From Palsa-1447 sp964414785 (GTDB lineage Bacteria > Verrucomicrobiota > Verrucomicrobiia > Opitutales > Opitutaceae), in assembly GCA_964414785.1 (NCBI GenBank), contig CAYPXZ010000008.1, positions 49,568 to 113,567 on the forward strand: DNA of 64,000 bases, written 5' to 3'. The position numbers and the translations under genes are program-made. The notes beneath the pieces are model-generated. The model had not been told where the DNA came from. It ran no database searches and saw nothing but the letters and a program-made list of their open reading frames with translations. Positions 44,666-53,600 of this stretch are shown here, one piece after another; positions within the stretch are counted from its first letter, which is position 1; each line of letters starts with the position of its first letter.

Positions 44666-47044
44666 ATGAAAACCGAATCCCAAACCCTTTCGCCGGACAT
44701 GCTCCGCAGGATCGACGCCTATTGGCGGGCGGCCAACTACCTCTCCGTGGGGCAGATCTACCTCTTCGACAACCCGCTTCTCAGGCGGCCCCTTGTCCTC
44801 GCCGACGTGAAGCACATGCTGCTCGGCCATTGGGGCACGACCCCGGGCCAGAACTTCATCTACGCCCACCTCAACCGGGTCATCAAGAAGTACGACCTGG
44901 ACATGATCTATGTCTCGGGCCCCGGGCACGGCGGCCCGGCCGTGGTCGGCAACACCTACCTCGAGGGAACCTACAGCGAGATCTATCCGGACATTAGCCG
45001 CGACGAGGCCGGGCTTCGCCGGCTTTTCCTGCAATTCTCCTTCCCCGGGGGGATCCCCAGCCACGCCTCGCCCGAGTGCCCGGGCTCGATCCATGAGGGC
45101 GGGGAATTGGGCTATTCCCTGAGCCATTCGTTCGGCGCCGTGTTCGACAACCCGGGCCTCGTCGTCGCCTGTGTGGTGGGCGACGGGGAGGCAGAGACGG
45201 GACCCCTTGCGACGGCATGGCACTCCAACAAGTTCCTCGACCCGGTCACGGACGGAGCGGTCCTGCCGATCCTCCACCTGAACGGGTACAAGATCTCCAA
45301 CCCGACCCTCCTCGCCCGCATCTCCCACGGGGAGCTGGAGCAGCTGCTGCGCGGCTATGGCTGGGCCCCCCTCTTTGTCGAGGGCCACGACCCCGGGCCG
45401 ATGCACGAGGCCATGGCCTCGGCGCTCGACCAGGCCGTGGAGCAGATAAGGAAGATCCAGGCCGATGCCCGCGGCGGCGGCGGCAAGGCGCGCCCGATCT
45501 GGCCCATGATCGTGCTCAACTCGCCCAAGGGCTGGACCGGGCCGAAGAAGGTCGACGGGCTGCAGGTTGAGGGCACGTTCCGCGCCCACCAGGTGCCCAT
45601 CTCCGTCTCCGCTTCCTCTCCCCCGGAGCACCTGAGGCAGCTCGAGGAGTGGCTCAGGAGCTACCGTCCCGCGGAGCTCTTTGACGAGCAGGGGCGGCTC
45701 AGGCCCGAGCTGGCCGAGCTCGCGCCGCAGGGCGAGCGGCGCATGGGATCCAACCCCCACGCAAACGGCGGGATCCTGCTGCGGGACCTGCGGATGCCGG
45801 ACTTCCGAAGCTATGCCCAGAGTGTGCCGGTCCACGGGGCCGCGGGCCCGGGGGACACCCACGTCCTCGGCCGCTTCCTTCGCGACGTGGCCAAGCTAAA
45901 CGACGAGAAGCGCAACTTCAGGGTGTTCGGCCCCGACGAGACGCTCTCCAACGGCCTCGAGGCCGTGTTCGAGGCGACGAATCGGCAATGGGACGCCTCG
46001 ACCCTGGCGAACGACGAGTTCCTTGCGCCCTCGGGACGGGTCATGGAGATGCTCAGCGAGCACCAATGCGAGGGATGGCTCGAGGGCTACCTCCTCACCG
46101 GCCGGCACGGGCTCTTCAACTGCTACGAGGCGTTCATCCACATCGTAGACTCGATGTTCAACCAGCATGCGAAGTGGCTCAAGGTCACCTCGCAGCTGCC
46201 GTGGCGGCGGAAGATCTCGTCCCTGAACTACCTGCTGGCGTCCCACGTCTGGCGCCAGGACCACAACGGGTTCACGCACCAGGACCCCGGGTTCATCGAC
46301 CACGTCGTCAACAAGAAGGCCTCGGTCGTGAGGGTCTACCTCCCGCCCGACGCGAACTGCCTCCTCTCGGTGATGGATCACTGCCTGCGCAGCCGCCACT
46401 ACGTCAACGTCGTGGTCGCGGGCAAGCATCCGGCGCCGCAGTGGCTCTCGATGGACGAGGCGGTCTCCCACTGCACCAAGGGCGCCGGCATCTGGCCATG
46501 GGCCGGCAACGACATGGGCGGGGAACCCGACGTGGTCATGGCCTGCTGCGGCGACGTTCCCACGCTGGAGACGCTCGCCGCCGTCTCGATCCTGAGGGAG
46601 CACCTGCCCGAGGTGAAGGTCCGCGTCGTGAACGTCGTCGACCTCATGAGGCTGGAGCCCGAGACGGAGCACCCCCATGGGCTCAGCGACAGGGACTTCG
46701 ACGAGCTCTTCACGAGGGACAAGCCGGTGATCTTCGCCTTCCATGCCTACCCGTGGCTGATCCACCGGCTGACCTACCGGCGCACGAACCACGGCAACAT
46801 CCACGTCCGCGGCTACAAGGAGGAGGGCACCATCACGACGCCCTTCGACATGACCGTTCTCAACGACCTGGACCGATTCCACCTCGTGATGGACGCCATC
46901 GACCGCCTGCCGCAGACCGGCGCCAAGGGGCTTGGCCTAAGGCGCCGGCTTGAGGACAAGCTGATCGAGCACAAGCTCTACATCGACAAGAACGGCGAGG
47001 ACCTGCCGGAGATCCGGGGCTGGACGTGGCCGAACCCAAGGTGA
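44666..47044 (+). CDS. xfp: Xylulose-5-phosphate/fructose-6-phosphate phosphoketolase
   Basis: 792-residue TPP enzyme that cleaves xylulose-5-P or fructose-6-P with phosphate to acetyl-phosphate plus glyceraldehyde-3-P or erythrose-4-P. Visible are YWRAANYLSVGQIYLFDNPL, HWGTTPGQNFIYAHLN, the PSHASPECPGSIHEGGELGY signature, TPP-Mg site VVGDGEAETGPLAT (about residue 172) and late EGYLLTGRHGLFNCYEAF. ATG 44666 gives the normal MKTESQTLSPDML start. With acetate kinase it forms the bifid-shunt pair yielding ATP without glycolytic oxidation. Both genes have separate box promoters. Confidence 0.95.
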   Translation: MKTESQTLSPDMLRRIDAYWRAANYLSVGQIYLFDNPLLRRPLVLADVKHMLLGHWGTTPGQNFIYAHLNRVIKKYDLDMIYVSGPGHGGPAVVGNTYLEGTYSEIYPDISRDEAGLRRLFLQFSFPGGIPSHASPECPGSIHEGGELGYSLSHSFGAVFDNPGLVVACVVGDGEAETGPLATAWHSNKFLDPVTDGAVLPILHLNGYKISNPTLLARISHGELEQLLRGYGWAPLFVEGHDPGPMHEAMASALDQAVEQIRKIQADARGGGGKARPIWPMIVLNSPKGWTGPKKVDGLQVEGTFRAHQVPISVSASSPPEHLRQLEEWLRSYRPAELFDEQGRLRPELAELAPQGERRMGSNPHANGGILLRDLRMPDFRSYAQSVPVHGAAGPGDTHVLGRFLRDVAKLNDEKRNFRVFGPDETLSNGLEAVFEATNRQWDASTLANDEFLAPSGRVMEMLSEHQCEGWLEGYLLTGRHGLFNCYEAFIHIVDSMFNQHAKWLKVTSQLPWRRKISSLNYLLASHVWRQDHNGFTHQDPGFIDHVVNKKASVVRVYLPPDANCLLSVMDHCLRSRHYVNVVVAGKHPAPQWLSMDEAVSHCTKGAGIWPWAGNDMGGEPDVVMACCGDVPTLETLAAVSILREHLPEVKVRVVNVVDLMRLEPETEHPHGLSDRDFDELFTRDKPVIFAFHAYPWLIHRLTYRRTNHGNIHVRGYKEEGTITTPFDMTVLNDLDRFHLVMDAIDRLPQTGAKGLGLRRRLEDKLIEHKLYIDKNGEDLPEIRGWTWPNPR

Positions 47045-47159
47045 GCGCGCCGCCAAAAGGAGCCGCTGCCAATGCCGTGCGCCCTGTGAGGTGAGCCCGC
47101 TCCAAGCGGACCCAGTCGGGCGCAACGGCAAGACGGCAACGGCAAAGGATTCGTCCGGG

Positions 47160-47402
47160 TCAGCGCCGGTGGCCGGGAGGATGAACGTCGATCCCGCCGC
47201 CGCCGCGGTGCCCGCCGTCGCGGTCGCCGCCGCCCCAGCGCCCGCCGCCGTCAAACCAGGGTCCGTCGTTTAGCCATACGGTCCCGTGGTCGGGACCATA
47301 GTAGCCACCGCTGACCCCGACATCGGCGACGCAACCGGTGAGCCCGAAATGGAGCCCCGAGGCGACGACGGTGAAGAGAAGGATTTTATAGATGGATTTC
47401 AT
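47160..47402 (-). CDS. Small Gly/His-rich lipoprotein
   Basis: 80-residue predicted lipoprotein. The signal sequence KSIYKILLFTVVASGLHFGL leads to a TGC lipobox, followed by a low-complexity tail rich in Gly, Asp, His and Trp (YYGPDHGTVWLNDGPWFDGG, then RDGGHRGGGG). The His/Asp content could bind metal; function is unknown. Its ATG overlaps the stop of the VOC gene (ATGA), so the two are translated together. Confidence 0.65.
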   Translation of the reverse strand: MKSIYKILLFTVVASGLHFGLTGCVADVGVSGGYYGPDHGTVWLNDGPWFDGGGRWGGGDRDGGHRGGGGIDVHPPGHRR

Positions 47403-48295
47403 GGGCGGGTGGCCGGATTGGCGTTGTTAACGTATTCAACTAGACCGACGGTGCCGCCGGTGGGATCGGCGATGACAGCAAAGCGGCTTCCGAATGCGGC
47501 ATCGTGCGGCTCGACCATGACCTCGCCCCCGAGTGCGGGGACCTTGGCAAGCGTGTCATCGAGGTTCGCGACGCGAATGACGCCGAGCCAACCCGGCTTG
47601 GCATCGTCGCGGGCTGGCAGGACAGAGACTCCGGCGCGGTTCATCGAGCCGCTGTAGAGGATCATCTCGGCGCCCTTGCCGGGCCGTGAGTCCGGGGCGA
47701 CGTCGTAGGCGAAGGCCTGCCGGTAGAATTCCGCAGAAGCCGCGGGGTTCTTCACGAAGAGGTGGAACCAGTTCCAGTCACCTGGTGCGGGCTCGTCGTC
47801 GGTTGAGTCGCCGGAGCTCGACTGGAGCAGGCCGAAGGGGGATCCATCGATGTCCGTGGCGACGGCGAGCGTCCCCAGGTTCGGAAACGCGCGGGCGGGC
47901 GCGCGCTGCTGCCCGCCGGCCTTCGTGACCAGCGCGAGCGTCGCATCGACGTTGGCGACCGCGATGTAGCTCACCCAGCGGGCGGCGTGCGCCGTCCCGG
48001 GCCTGGCGCGCTGCCGAAGTCCCGCAACCGGGCGGCCGGCGTTGCTGAAGACGGTGTAGGGGACGTCGCGCACGTCGAGTGTCGTGACGGTCCACGAGAA
48101 CACGCCCGCATAGAACTTTGTCGCCGCGGCGGCGTCTGAGGTGAACAATTCGGCCCAGACAAACTTGCCGGGGTGGGTCTCTTTGGAGCTCGGGTCATTG
48201 AGCGCCGGGAAGGCGGCGGGGGACGCGGATGCGATCCCGATCGTCGCCGCGAGGGCGAGGATGGTCGCCAGCCGGGAATAGTATCTGGTGTGCAT
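47399..48295 (-). CDS. Exported two-domain VOC (glyoxalase-like) protein
   Basis: 298-residue protein with a signal peptide (RLATILALAATIGIASASPA) and two VOC beta-alpha-beta-beta-beta domains: about 40-160 (GKFVWAELFTSDAAAATKFY) and 170-295 (DWNWFHLFVKNPAASAEFYR ... TVGLVEYVNN). The layout matches the Gly-I/CFP-10-like VOC family (hydroxylase/27-kDa antigen type). Export is unusual for such proteins. The substrate is unknown. ATG 48295 is chosen for the signal peptide. It is followed by the overlapping lipoprotein gene and driven by a box promoter with a 65-nt leader. Confidence 0.82.
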   Translation of the reverse strand: MHTRYYSRLATILALAATIGIASASPAAFPALNDPSSKETHPGKFVWAELFTSDAAAATKFYAGVFSWTVTTLDVRDVPYTVFSNAGRPVAGLRQRARPGTAHAARWVSYIAVANVDATLALVTKAGGQQRAPARAFPNLGTLAVATDIDGSPFGLLQSSSGDSTDDEPAPGDWNWFHLFVKNPAASAEFYRQAFAYDVAPDSRPGKGAEMILYSGSMNRAGVSVLPARDDAKPGWLGVIRVANLDDTLAKVPALGGEVMVEPHDAAFGSRFAVIADPTGGTVGLVEYVNNANPATRP

Positions 48296-48366
48296 TTTGG
48301 AGGGTGCTTCCGATGTGGCTTTGGGTTGTTTTCTGAATGATCCGGTTACGGGCCCGGCCGATTCGC

Positions 48367-48408
48367 AGACTAATCCGAATTCGGAAAACCGAGAATGGGG
48401 TGTAACCC
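48367..48408 (-). promoter_or_regulatory. ACACCCCAT-box promoter 11 (VOC/lipoprotein operon)
   Basis: Minus strand: CGGGTTACACCCCAT (core 48395-48403), 22-nt spacer, -10 TAGTCT at 48367-48372, +1 about 48360. Confidence 0.78.
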
Positions 48409-48556
48409 GACCGCCTATTTGTGGGGATGCAGGAGCATGGACACGCCGTCCGCGAAAAGGTGGCGCGCGCAGCGGTGCCGGGAGCCCGGGATGAGCCCTC
48501 GAAGTCGGGTCCGCGGAGTATATATAGCGCGAGCGAAACCGGCGGCCTCCCAGGTT

Positions 48557-48601
48557 TGGGTTGTACACCCCATAGCTGGAAAGTCTCCGGCCGGTTACTG
48601 T
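48557..48601 (+). promoter_or_regulatory. ACACCCCAT-box promoter 12 (WXXGXW lipoprotein)
   Basis: ACACCCCAT at 48565-48573 preceded by GGGTTGT, 22-nt spacer, -10 TACTGT at 48596-48601. +1 is about 48608, exactly the A of the ATG. Together with promoter 11 it occupies the 312-nt divergent gap 48296-48607, which otherwise holds only a TATATATA tract near 48520. Confidence 0.78.
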
Positions 48602-48607
48602 GGATGC

Positions 48608-49132
48608 ATGAGAAATCATATTCTTAATATTGTGTCGCCGTCGTCCGCCCGCGCGGCGCTTCGGCTAGCCCCGGTCATCGCATGCTGCGGCGTGCTCGGT
48701 CTCTTTATGTCAGGTTGTTCCTCCGAGCCGGAGTCGCACGTGGTCTCCGCTCCCCCGCCTCAGTCGCCGGGACGGGCGATGACAACGACGACGGTCACAT
48801 CGACGCCGGTCGCCGTCGCGAACCCGACGGTGGTGGTGGCCAACCCAGGTTATGCCTCGAGTCCGGCCTACGTGACCACGACGAACGGGGTCCCCGCCAC
48901 GAGCACCATGATCGTCACCGAGGCCCCGCCGGCCCTGCAGCAGGAGGTCGTCCTCGCCCAGCCGTCCCCGCAGCACGTCTGGCTTGGCGGCTACTGGACC
49001 TGGCGCAACGACCGTTACGAGTGGATGGCCGGACACTGGGAGCTGCCCCCGAGCTCAAGCTCCGCTTGGGTCGCCCCCCGCTGGCAGCAGGAGGGTAACG
49101 CCTACAGGTTCACCGAGGGATACTGGAACTAA
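48608..49132 (+). CDS. WXXGXW/YXWGXW-repeat lipoprotein
   Basis: 174-residue predicted lipoprotein (signal ending LGLFMSGC, Cys near residue 37). A Pro/Thr/Val-rich low-complexity middle (SPGRAMTTTTVTSTPVAVAN) precedes a C-terminal block of aromatic-Gly repeats: VWLGGYWTWRNDRYEWMAGH, WVAPRWQQEGNAYRF and EGYWN. Such repeats occur in outer-membrane-associated proteins of unknown function. The ATG at 48608 coincides with the predicted transcription start, so the mRNA should be leaderless. A CCGGGAC/GTCCCGG hairpin lies 20 nt after the stop. Confidence 0.82.
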   Translation: MRNHILNIVSPSSARAALRLAPVIACCGVLGLFMSGCSSEPESHVVSAPPPQSPGRAMTTTTVTSTPVAVANPTVVVANPGYASSPAYVTTTNGVPATSTMIVTEAPPALQQEVVLAQPSPQHVWLGGYWTWRNDRYEWMAGHWELPPSSSSAWVAPRWQQEGNAYRFTEGYWN

Positions 49133-49151
49133 TCTCGAGCCTTCGGCGGCC

Positions 49152-49170
49152 CGGGACTAGACGTCCCGGA
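49152..49170 (+). terminator. Hairpin after WXXGXW lipoprotein gene
   Basis: CCGGGAC, loop TAGAC, GTCCCGG: 7-bp perfect stem 20 nt past the stop codon, without a T-run. Confidence 0.4.
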
Positions 49171-49290
49171 CAGCACGGCTCCTAGAACAATTAACTGGGC
49201 TCCGGTGATGGCATCGGGGCCCATTTCATTTCCAGGGTCGGAGGCGGGCGCGGCCCGCGCCGGACCCAAATTCGAAACCGACCCACCATC

Positions 49291-49602
49291 ATGAAGAAGA
49301 AGAACACGGTACCGTCATCCCAATACCTGGCCGCCCCGCGGCGGGTCCCGACCCATGCGGAGATCGCCGCGGAGGCGGAAGTCCTCTGGAGGCAGAAGGG
49401 GTGCCCCCATGGCGACGACGAGGCGATCTGGCTCGAGGCCGAGAGGCAGCTTTTCAACGTCCCGCGCCTGGCGCGGGGCAGGGCGGAGACGACAGCTGTC
49501 ACCGATCCCCTGTCGCGCTTGGACCCAAAGAGCGACGAGGTTATGGCCGAGCTCGAGGAGCTGTTCCCGGCGGGCGTCAACCAGGCAACGACGGCGCTGT
49601 AG
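49291..49602 (+). CDS. DUF2934-domain protein
   Basis: 103-residue soluble protein. The central EIAAEAEVLWRQKGCPHGDD followed by EAIWLEAERQL matches the DUF2934 pattern (helix, xGxPxGxDxxxWxxAE, helix). The N-terminus is basic (KKKNTVPSSQ) and the C-terminal tail acidic. DUF2934 proteins are small, common in stress loci and of unknown function. It lies 158 nt after the lipoprotein gene on the same strand. No ACACCCCAT box is seen directly before it, so it may be read from promoter 12. Confidence 0.75.
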   Translation: MKKKNTVPSSQYLAAPRRVPTHAEIAAEAEVLWRQKGCPHGDDEAIWLEAERQLFNVPRLARGRAETTAVTDPLSRLDPKSDEVMAELEELFPAGVNQATTAL

Positions 49603-49634
49603 GCTGTTCCCGGGCCGAGCGCCGGCCCCACTTC

Positions 49635-49676
49635 GGGTTACACCCCATACCGGAGGATTGGGGGCAGGAGTAGCTT
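49635..49676 (+). promoter_or_regulatory. ACACCCCAT-box promoter 13 (coiled-coil membrane protein)
   Basis: CGGGTTACACCCCAT (core 49640-49648), 22-nt spacer, -10 TAGCTT at 49671-49676, +1 about 49683. The ATG at 49685 has a leader of about 2 nt. Confidence 0.78.
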
Positions 49677-49684
49677 TGCTTGCC

Positions 49685-50356
49685 ATGCCCGACGCACCCC
49701 AACAGAGCCCAGAAAACAACCCTCCCGCGGCCAGTGGCCCGGCGAAGACCGCCCGGGGGCCCGCCAACGATAACGACCGCTTCCCGGATCAGGGCCCGGC
49801 GAAGCATCCCATACTGGCCATCGTCCTCGCGTCCCTGAGCATCGTCTTCCTGATCGTTGCCGTCATGTCCTGGACCGTGATTGGCGACCGGGACAAGACC
49901 ATCATCCAGAACCAGAACCGCCTGGACCAGAGCCAGGCCGCCGTGCTCGTCCTCCAGACGCAGATTGCCACGGAGAAGGCAGGAAGCGTGCGCCTCCAGA
50001 GGCGGATGGACGACACCAAGGCCGAGTCCGTCCTGCTGCAGGCCGCGATGGAGAAGGTGAAGGCGGGCGACGTCGATCTCCAGTCCGACCTTGAAAAGGC
50101 GCGGGCGATTGCGACCGATTTCCAGACGCAGATGGAGCAGGCCAAGGTCGAGTCGATCAAGCACCAGGGCGAGGTCGAGCTTGCGCAGGCCCAGACGGCC
50201 GTCGCGCGGGCCGAGCTCGGCAAGGCCAAGGACGACAATTCCCAGCTCAAGGCGCAATTGGCCGAGTCCAAGGCGTTCGCCTCGGACCTGCAGGAGAAGC
50301 TGGAGAACGCCCAGAAGCTGATCGCGCAACTTCAGGGACACCCGACGAAGTCCTAG
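49685..50356 (+). CDS. Single-pass membrane protein with long periplasmic coiled coil
   Basis: 223-residue protein. A Pro/Asn-rich cytosolic tail (about 1-38) is followed by one TM helix (ILAIVLASLSIVFLIVAVMS, about 40-60). The rest is an uninterrupted coiled coil of about 150 residues (QNRLDQSQAAVLVLQTQIAT through LQEKLENAQKLIAQLQGH) with internally repeating 11-14-residue units (LQAAMEKVKAGDVDLQSDLE). It resembles spacer-type envelope proteins; no enzymatic domain. ATG 49685 is supported by the predicted start site 2 nt upstream. It is the last small gene before the glucan synthase. Confidence 0.78.
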   Translation: MPDAPQQSPENNPPAASGPAKTARGPANDNDRFPDQGPAKHPILAIVLASLSIVFLIVAVMSWTVIGDRDKTIIQNQNRLDQSQAAVLVLQTQIATEKAGSVRLQRRMDDTKAESVLLQAAMEKVKAGDVDLQSDLEKARAIATDFQTQMEQAKVESIKHQGEVELAQAQTAVARAELGKAKDDNSQLKAQLAESKAFASDLQEKLENAQKLIAQLQGHPTKS

Positions 50357-50449
50357 CGGCGCTCTTTCGGGCGCCCGGGATGGGAAGTGCGGGGCCGGAT
50401 CCGGACCCCGGGGACCGATGGTTCCCGCGGCCAAGGGACATTCAAGGGG

Positions 50450-50491
50450 GAATAACACCCCATGTGTTTTTCGGTGTCCAAGGTCCACAAT
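50450..50491 (+). promoter_or_regulatory. ACACCCCAT-box promoter 14 (glucan synthase)
   Basis: ACACCCCAT at 50455-50463, 22-nt spacer, -10 CACAAT at 50486-50491, +1 about 50498. The leader to ATG 50653 is about 155 nt. No other gene is seen in the 296-nt gap. Confidence 0.7.
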
Positions 50492-50652
50492 CGCAACCGA
50501 TTGAGACCCCTCCTTCCCCGAGAACCGCCCCGCAGCCCGCGCTCGCGGCGCCCATCGGGCGCGGGACGCGGCTAGGGTCGGGGGAACCGCGCCCGGCGGA
50601 ATATGGACGATGCCGGCGGCCGGATCCCCCGCCGGAGTCTTCCACACCATAA

Positions 50653-53600
50653 ATGCAGAAAGCCCCGTCACACTGGCAGGCCTGGATCGCAAGGCAGACG
50701 AACCCGCGCAAACCCGCGGGCGACCCGCCTCTGCGGGCGGAGCTCTTCAGCATCGAGCAGCTCGCGCGCCACGCCAAGGCGCTCGCCTCGGGGCACCGGT
50801 ACGTCGTCGAGCCGGGCACGAACCGGCTGCTCGCCCGGCTGGACAGGAATGAGAAGGGGCTCCGGGCGTTCAACCGGGCCACCCTTGCGGTGGACCCCAG
50901 GCGGAAGGTGACCCCCGCCGCGGAATGGCTCCTGGACAACTTCTACCTGATCGAGGAGCAGATCCAGATGGCACGGCGACACCTGCCGCGCGGCTACAGC
51001 CGCGAGCTGCCCCGGCTCCAGAACGGCCCCTCCGCGGGGTTCCCGCGGGTCTACGACATCGTGCTTGAGCTGATCTCGCACGTGGACGCGCAGATCGACC
51101 TGGCTCCCCTGAGCGCCTTTGTCGCCGCCTACCAGACCGAGGACAGCCTTCGGCTGGGCGAGCTGTGGGCGATCCCGATCATGCTCCGGCTGGGGCTGAT
51201 CGAGGACCTCCAGCGCGTCACCTCGCGCCTCGCGCTCGCGCGCATGGACCGGGACCTGGCCGACCAGTGGGTCGACCGCCTCCAGCAGGTGGCCGAGGAG
51301 AGCCCGTCGCAGCTGGTCATCGTCGTCGCGGACATGGCGACGTCCGACCTCCCGCTCACCAGCTCCTTTGTCGCGGAATTCTGCCAGCGCCTCTCCCGGC
51401 GCAGCCCGGTCCTGCACCTTGCGCGCAGCTGGCTCGAGCAGCGGCTCGCGGAGGAGGGGCTCTCCGTCGAGCAGCTCGTCCAGATGGAGAGCCAGGGGCA
51501 GGCCGCCGACCAGGTCTCGGTGAGCCACTGCATCGCCAGCCTGCGCCTGCTCGGCGCGACGGACTGGAAGGACTTTGTCGAGGGGCTGAGCGTCGTCGAG
51601 AGGACGCTCAGCTCCGACCCGGCGGGGGTCTACCGTGCGATGGACTTCGCGACCCGCGACCGGTACCGCCACGCGGTCGAGTTCTTCGCCAGGCACGGCA
51701 AGCTCGCGGAGCCGGAGGTCGCGCGCCACGCCGTCCGCCTCGCCGCGGAGCGCGCCCTGGCCTCGGGAGCCGGGGTCCGCGAGGCCCACGTGGGATTCTT
51801 CCTGGTCGACGAGGGCCGCTCCGCCCTGGGCGATTGCGTCGGCGTCCGGTGGCCCCTGCGCACGGTCATGGAAAGGACGATCCACCGCCTGCCGCTCGCG
51901 TTCTACGCGGGTGCCATCGGGGCCCTGACCCTGCTTGCGGCCCTCTGGGCGGTCCGGCACGGGATGGCGCCGGGGGTTCCGGCGTGGAGGCTCGCGCTCC
52001 TGGCCGCGGTCTCCGCGCTCTGCTTCAGCCAGCTGGCCATCGCCCTGGTGAACTGGCTGTCCATGCTGGCCGTCAAGCCGCGCCTCCTGCCCCGGATGGA
52101 CTTCACGTCGGGGATCACCCCGGGCTGCCGCACCATGGTGGTCGTCCCGACGATCCTTGCGAGCATCGAGGGCGTCGACCGGCTGATCGAGACCCTGGAG
52201 ATCCACCATCTCTCGAACCGGGACAAGAACCTCCACTTCGCGCTCCTGACCGATTTCCGCGACGCCGCGGCGGAGGTGATGCCGGGCGACGGCCCGCTCC
52301 TGGAGCGGGCGCGGGCGGGGGTCGAGATGCTGAACCTGAAGTACCTCTCCGCATCGCGGGACCTGTTCTACCTGCTCCACAGGCCGCGGCGCTGGAATGC
52401 CGGCGAGGGCCGGTGGATGGGGTTCGAGCGCAAGAGGGGGAAGCTCGCCGACTTCAACGCGCTCCTGCGCGGGGCCGGCGGCGGCCGGTTCTCGGAGGTC
52501 GTGGGCGACGCGGGCCTGTTCACGTCCATCAAGTACGTCATCACGCTCGACACCGACACGCACCTTCCGCGCAACGTCGCCTGGCAGCTCGCCGGGACGA
52601 TGGCGCACCCGCTGAACCGCCCCGTCTTTGACGAGAAGAGCGGCATCGTCGCGCAGGGGTACGGGATCCTCCAGCCGCGCATCGGCGTCAGCCTGCCCAG
52701 TGCCCGCAGGTCCCTTTACGTCCGGCTCTTCGCGGGCAGCGCGGGGATCGATCCCTACACGCGCGAGGTGTCCGACGTGTACCAGGACGTGTTTCACGAG
52801 GGCTCGTTCATCGGCAAGGGGATCTACGACGTGGACGCCTTCGAGCGGGCCATGAGCGGGCGCTTCCCCGAGAACACGATCCTCAGCCACGACCTGCTTG
52901 AGGCGTGCCACGCCCGCTCCGCGCTCGTGAGCGACCTTGAGCTCTACGAGGATTACCCCTCCCGCTACAACGTCGACATGGACCGGCGCCACCGGTGGAT
53001 CCGCGGCGACTGGCAGATCGCCCAATGGCTCCTTCCGCGGGTCCCCGGTCCGGGAGGCAACCGCATCGCCAACCCGCTCTCCGCGCTCTCGCAGTGGAAG
53101 ATCCTCGACAACCTGAGGCGCAGCCTGGTCGCGCCGGCCCTCCTGCTCATGATGCTCGGCGGCTGGCTGTTCTTCCCGGGCTTCGGGATCCTCGGGGTCC
53201 TGATCGTCCTCGGAATCGCGGTGCTTCCCGGGCTCCTTTCGGCGCTGGTCGACCTGTTTCGAAAGCCGGCCGACCTTCCGCTGGTCATGCACGTGAGCAG
53301 CGTGTGCGGGGCCTGCCTGAAGCAGCTGTGCCAGGCCGCCGTCTGCCTGGCGTTCCTTCCCCATGACGCCTACGTCAGCATGGACGCGGTCGTCAGGACG
53401 CTTTTCCGCCTGCTGGTGACCCACCGGCGGCTCCTTGAGTGGCGGACCTCCAACGAGGCGGAGGGGGCGCCGCCGGCGGGCCTCGGCGGCTTTGTCGCAA
53501 TGATGTGGGTGGCGCCCGCATTGGCGCTTGCGGGCGGGTTCCTCCTCTTCCGGCTGCAGCCGCCGCTGTGGAGGGATGCGCTGCCGATCCTCGGTCTCTG

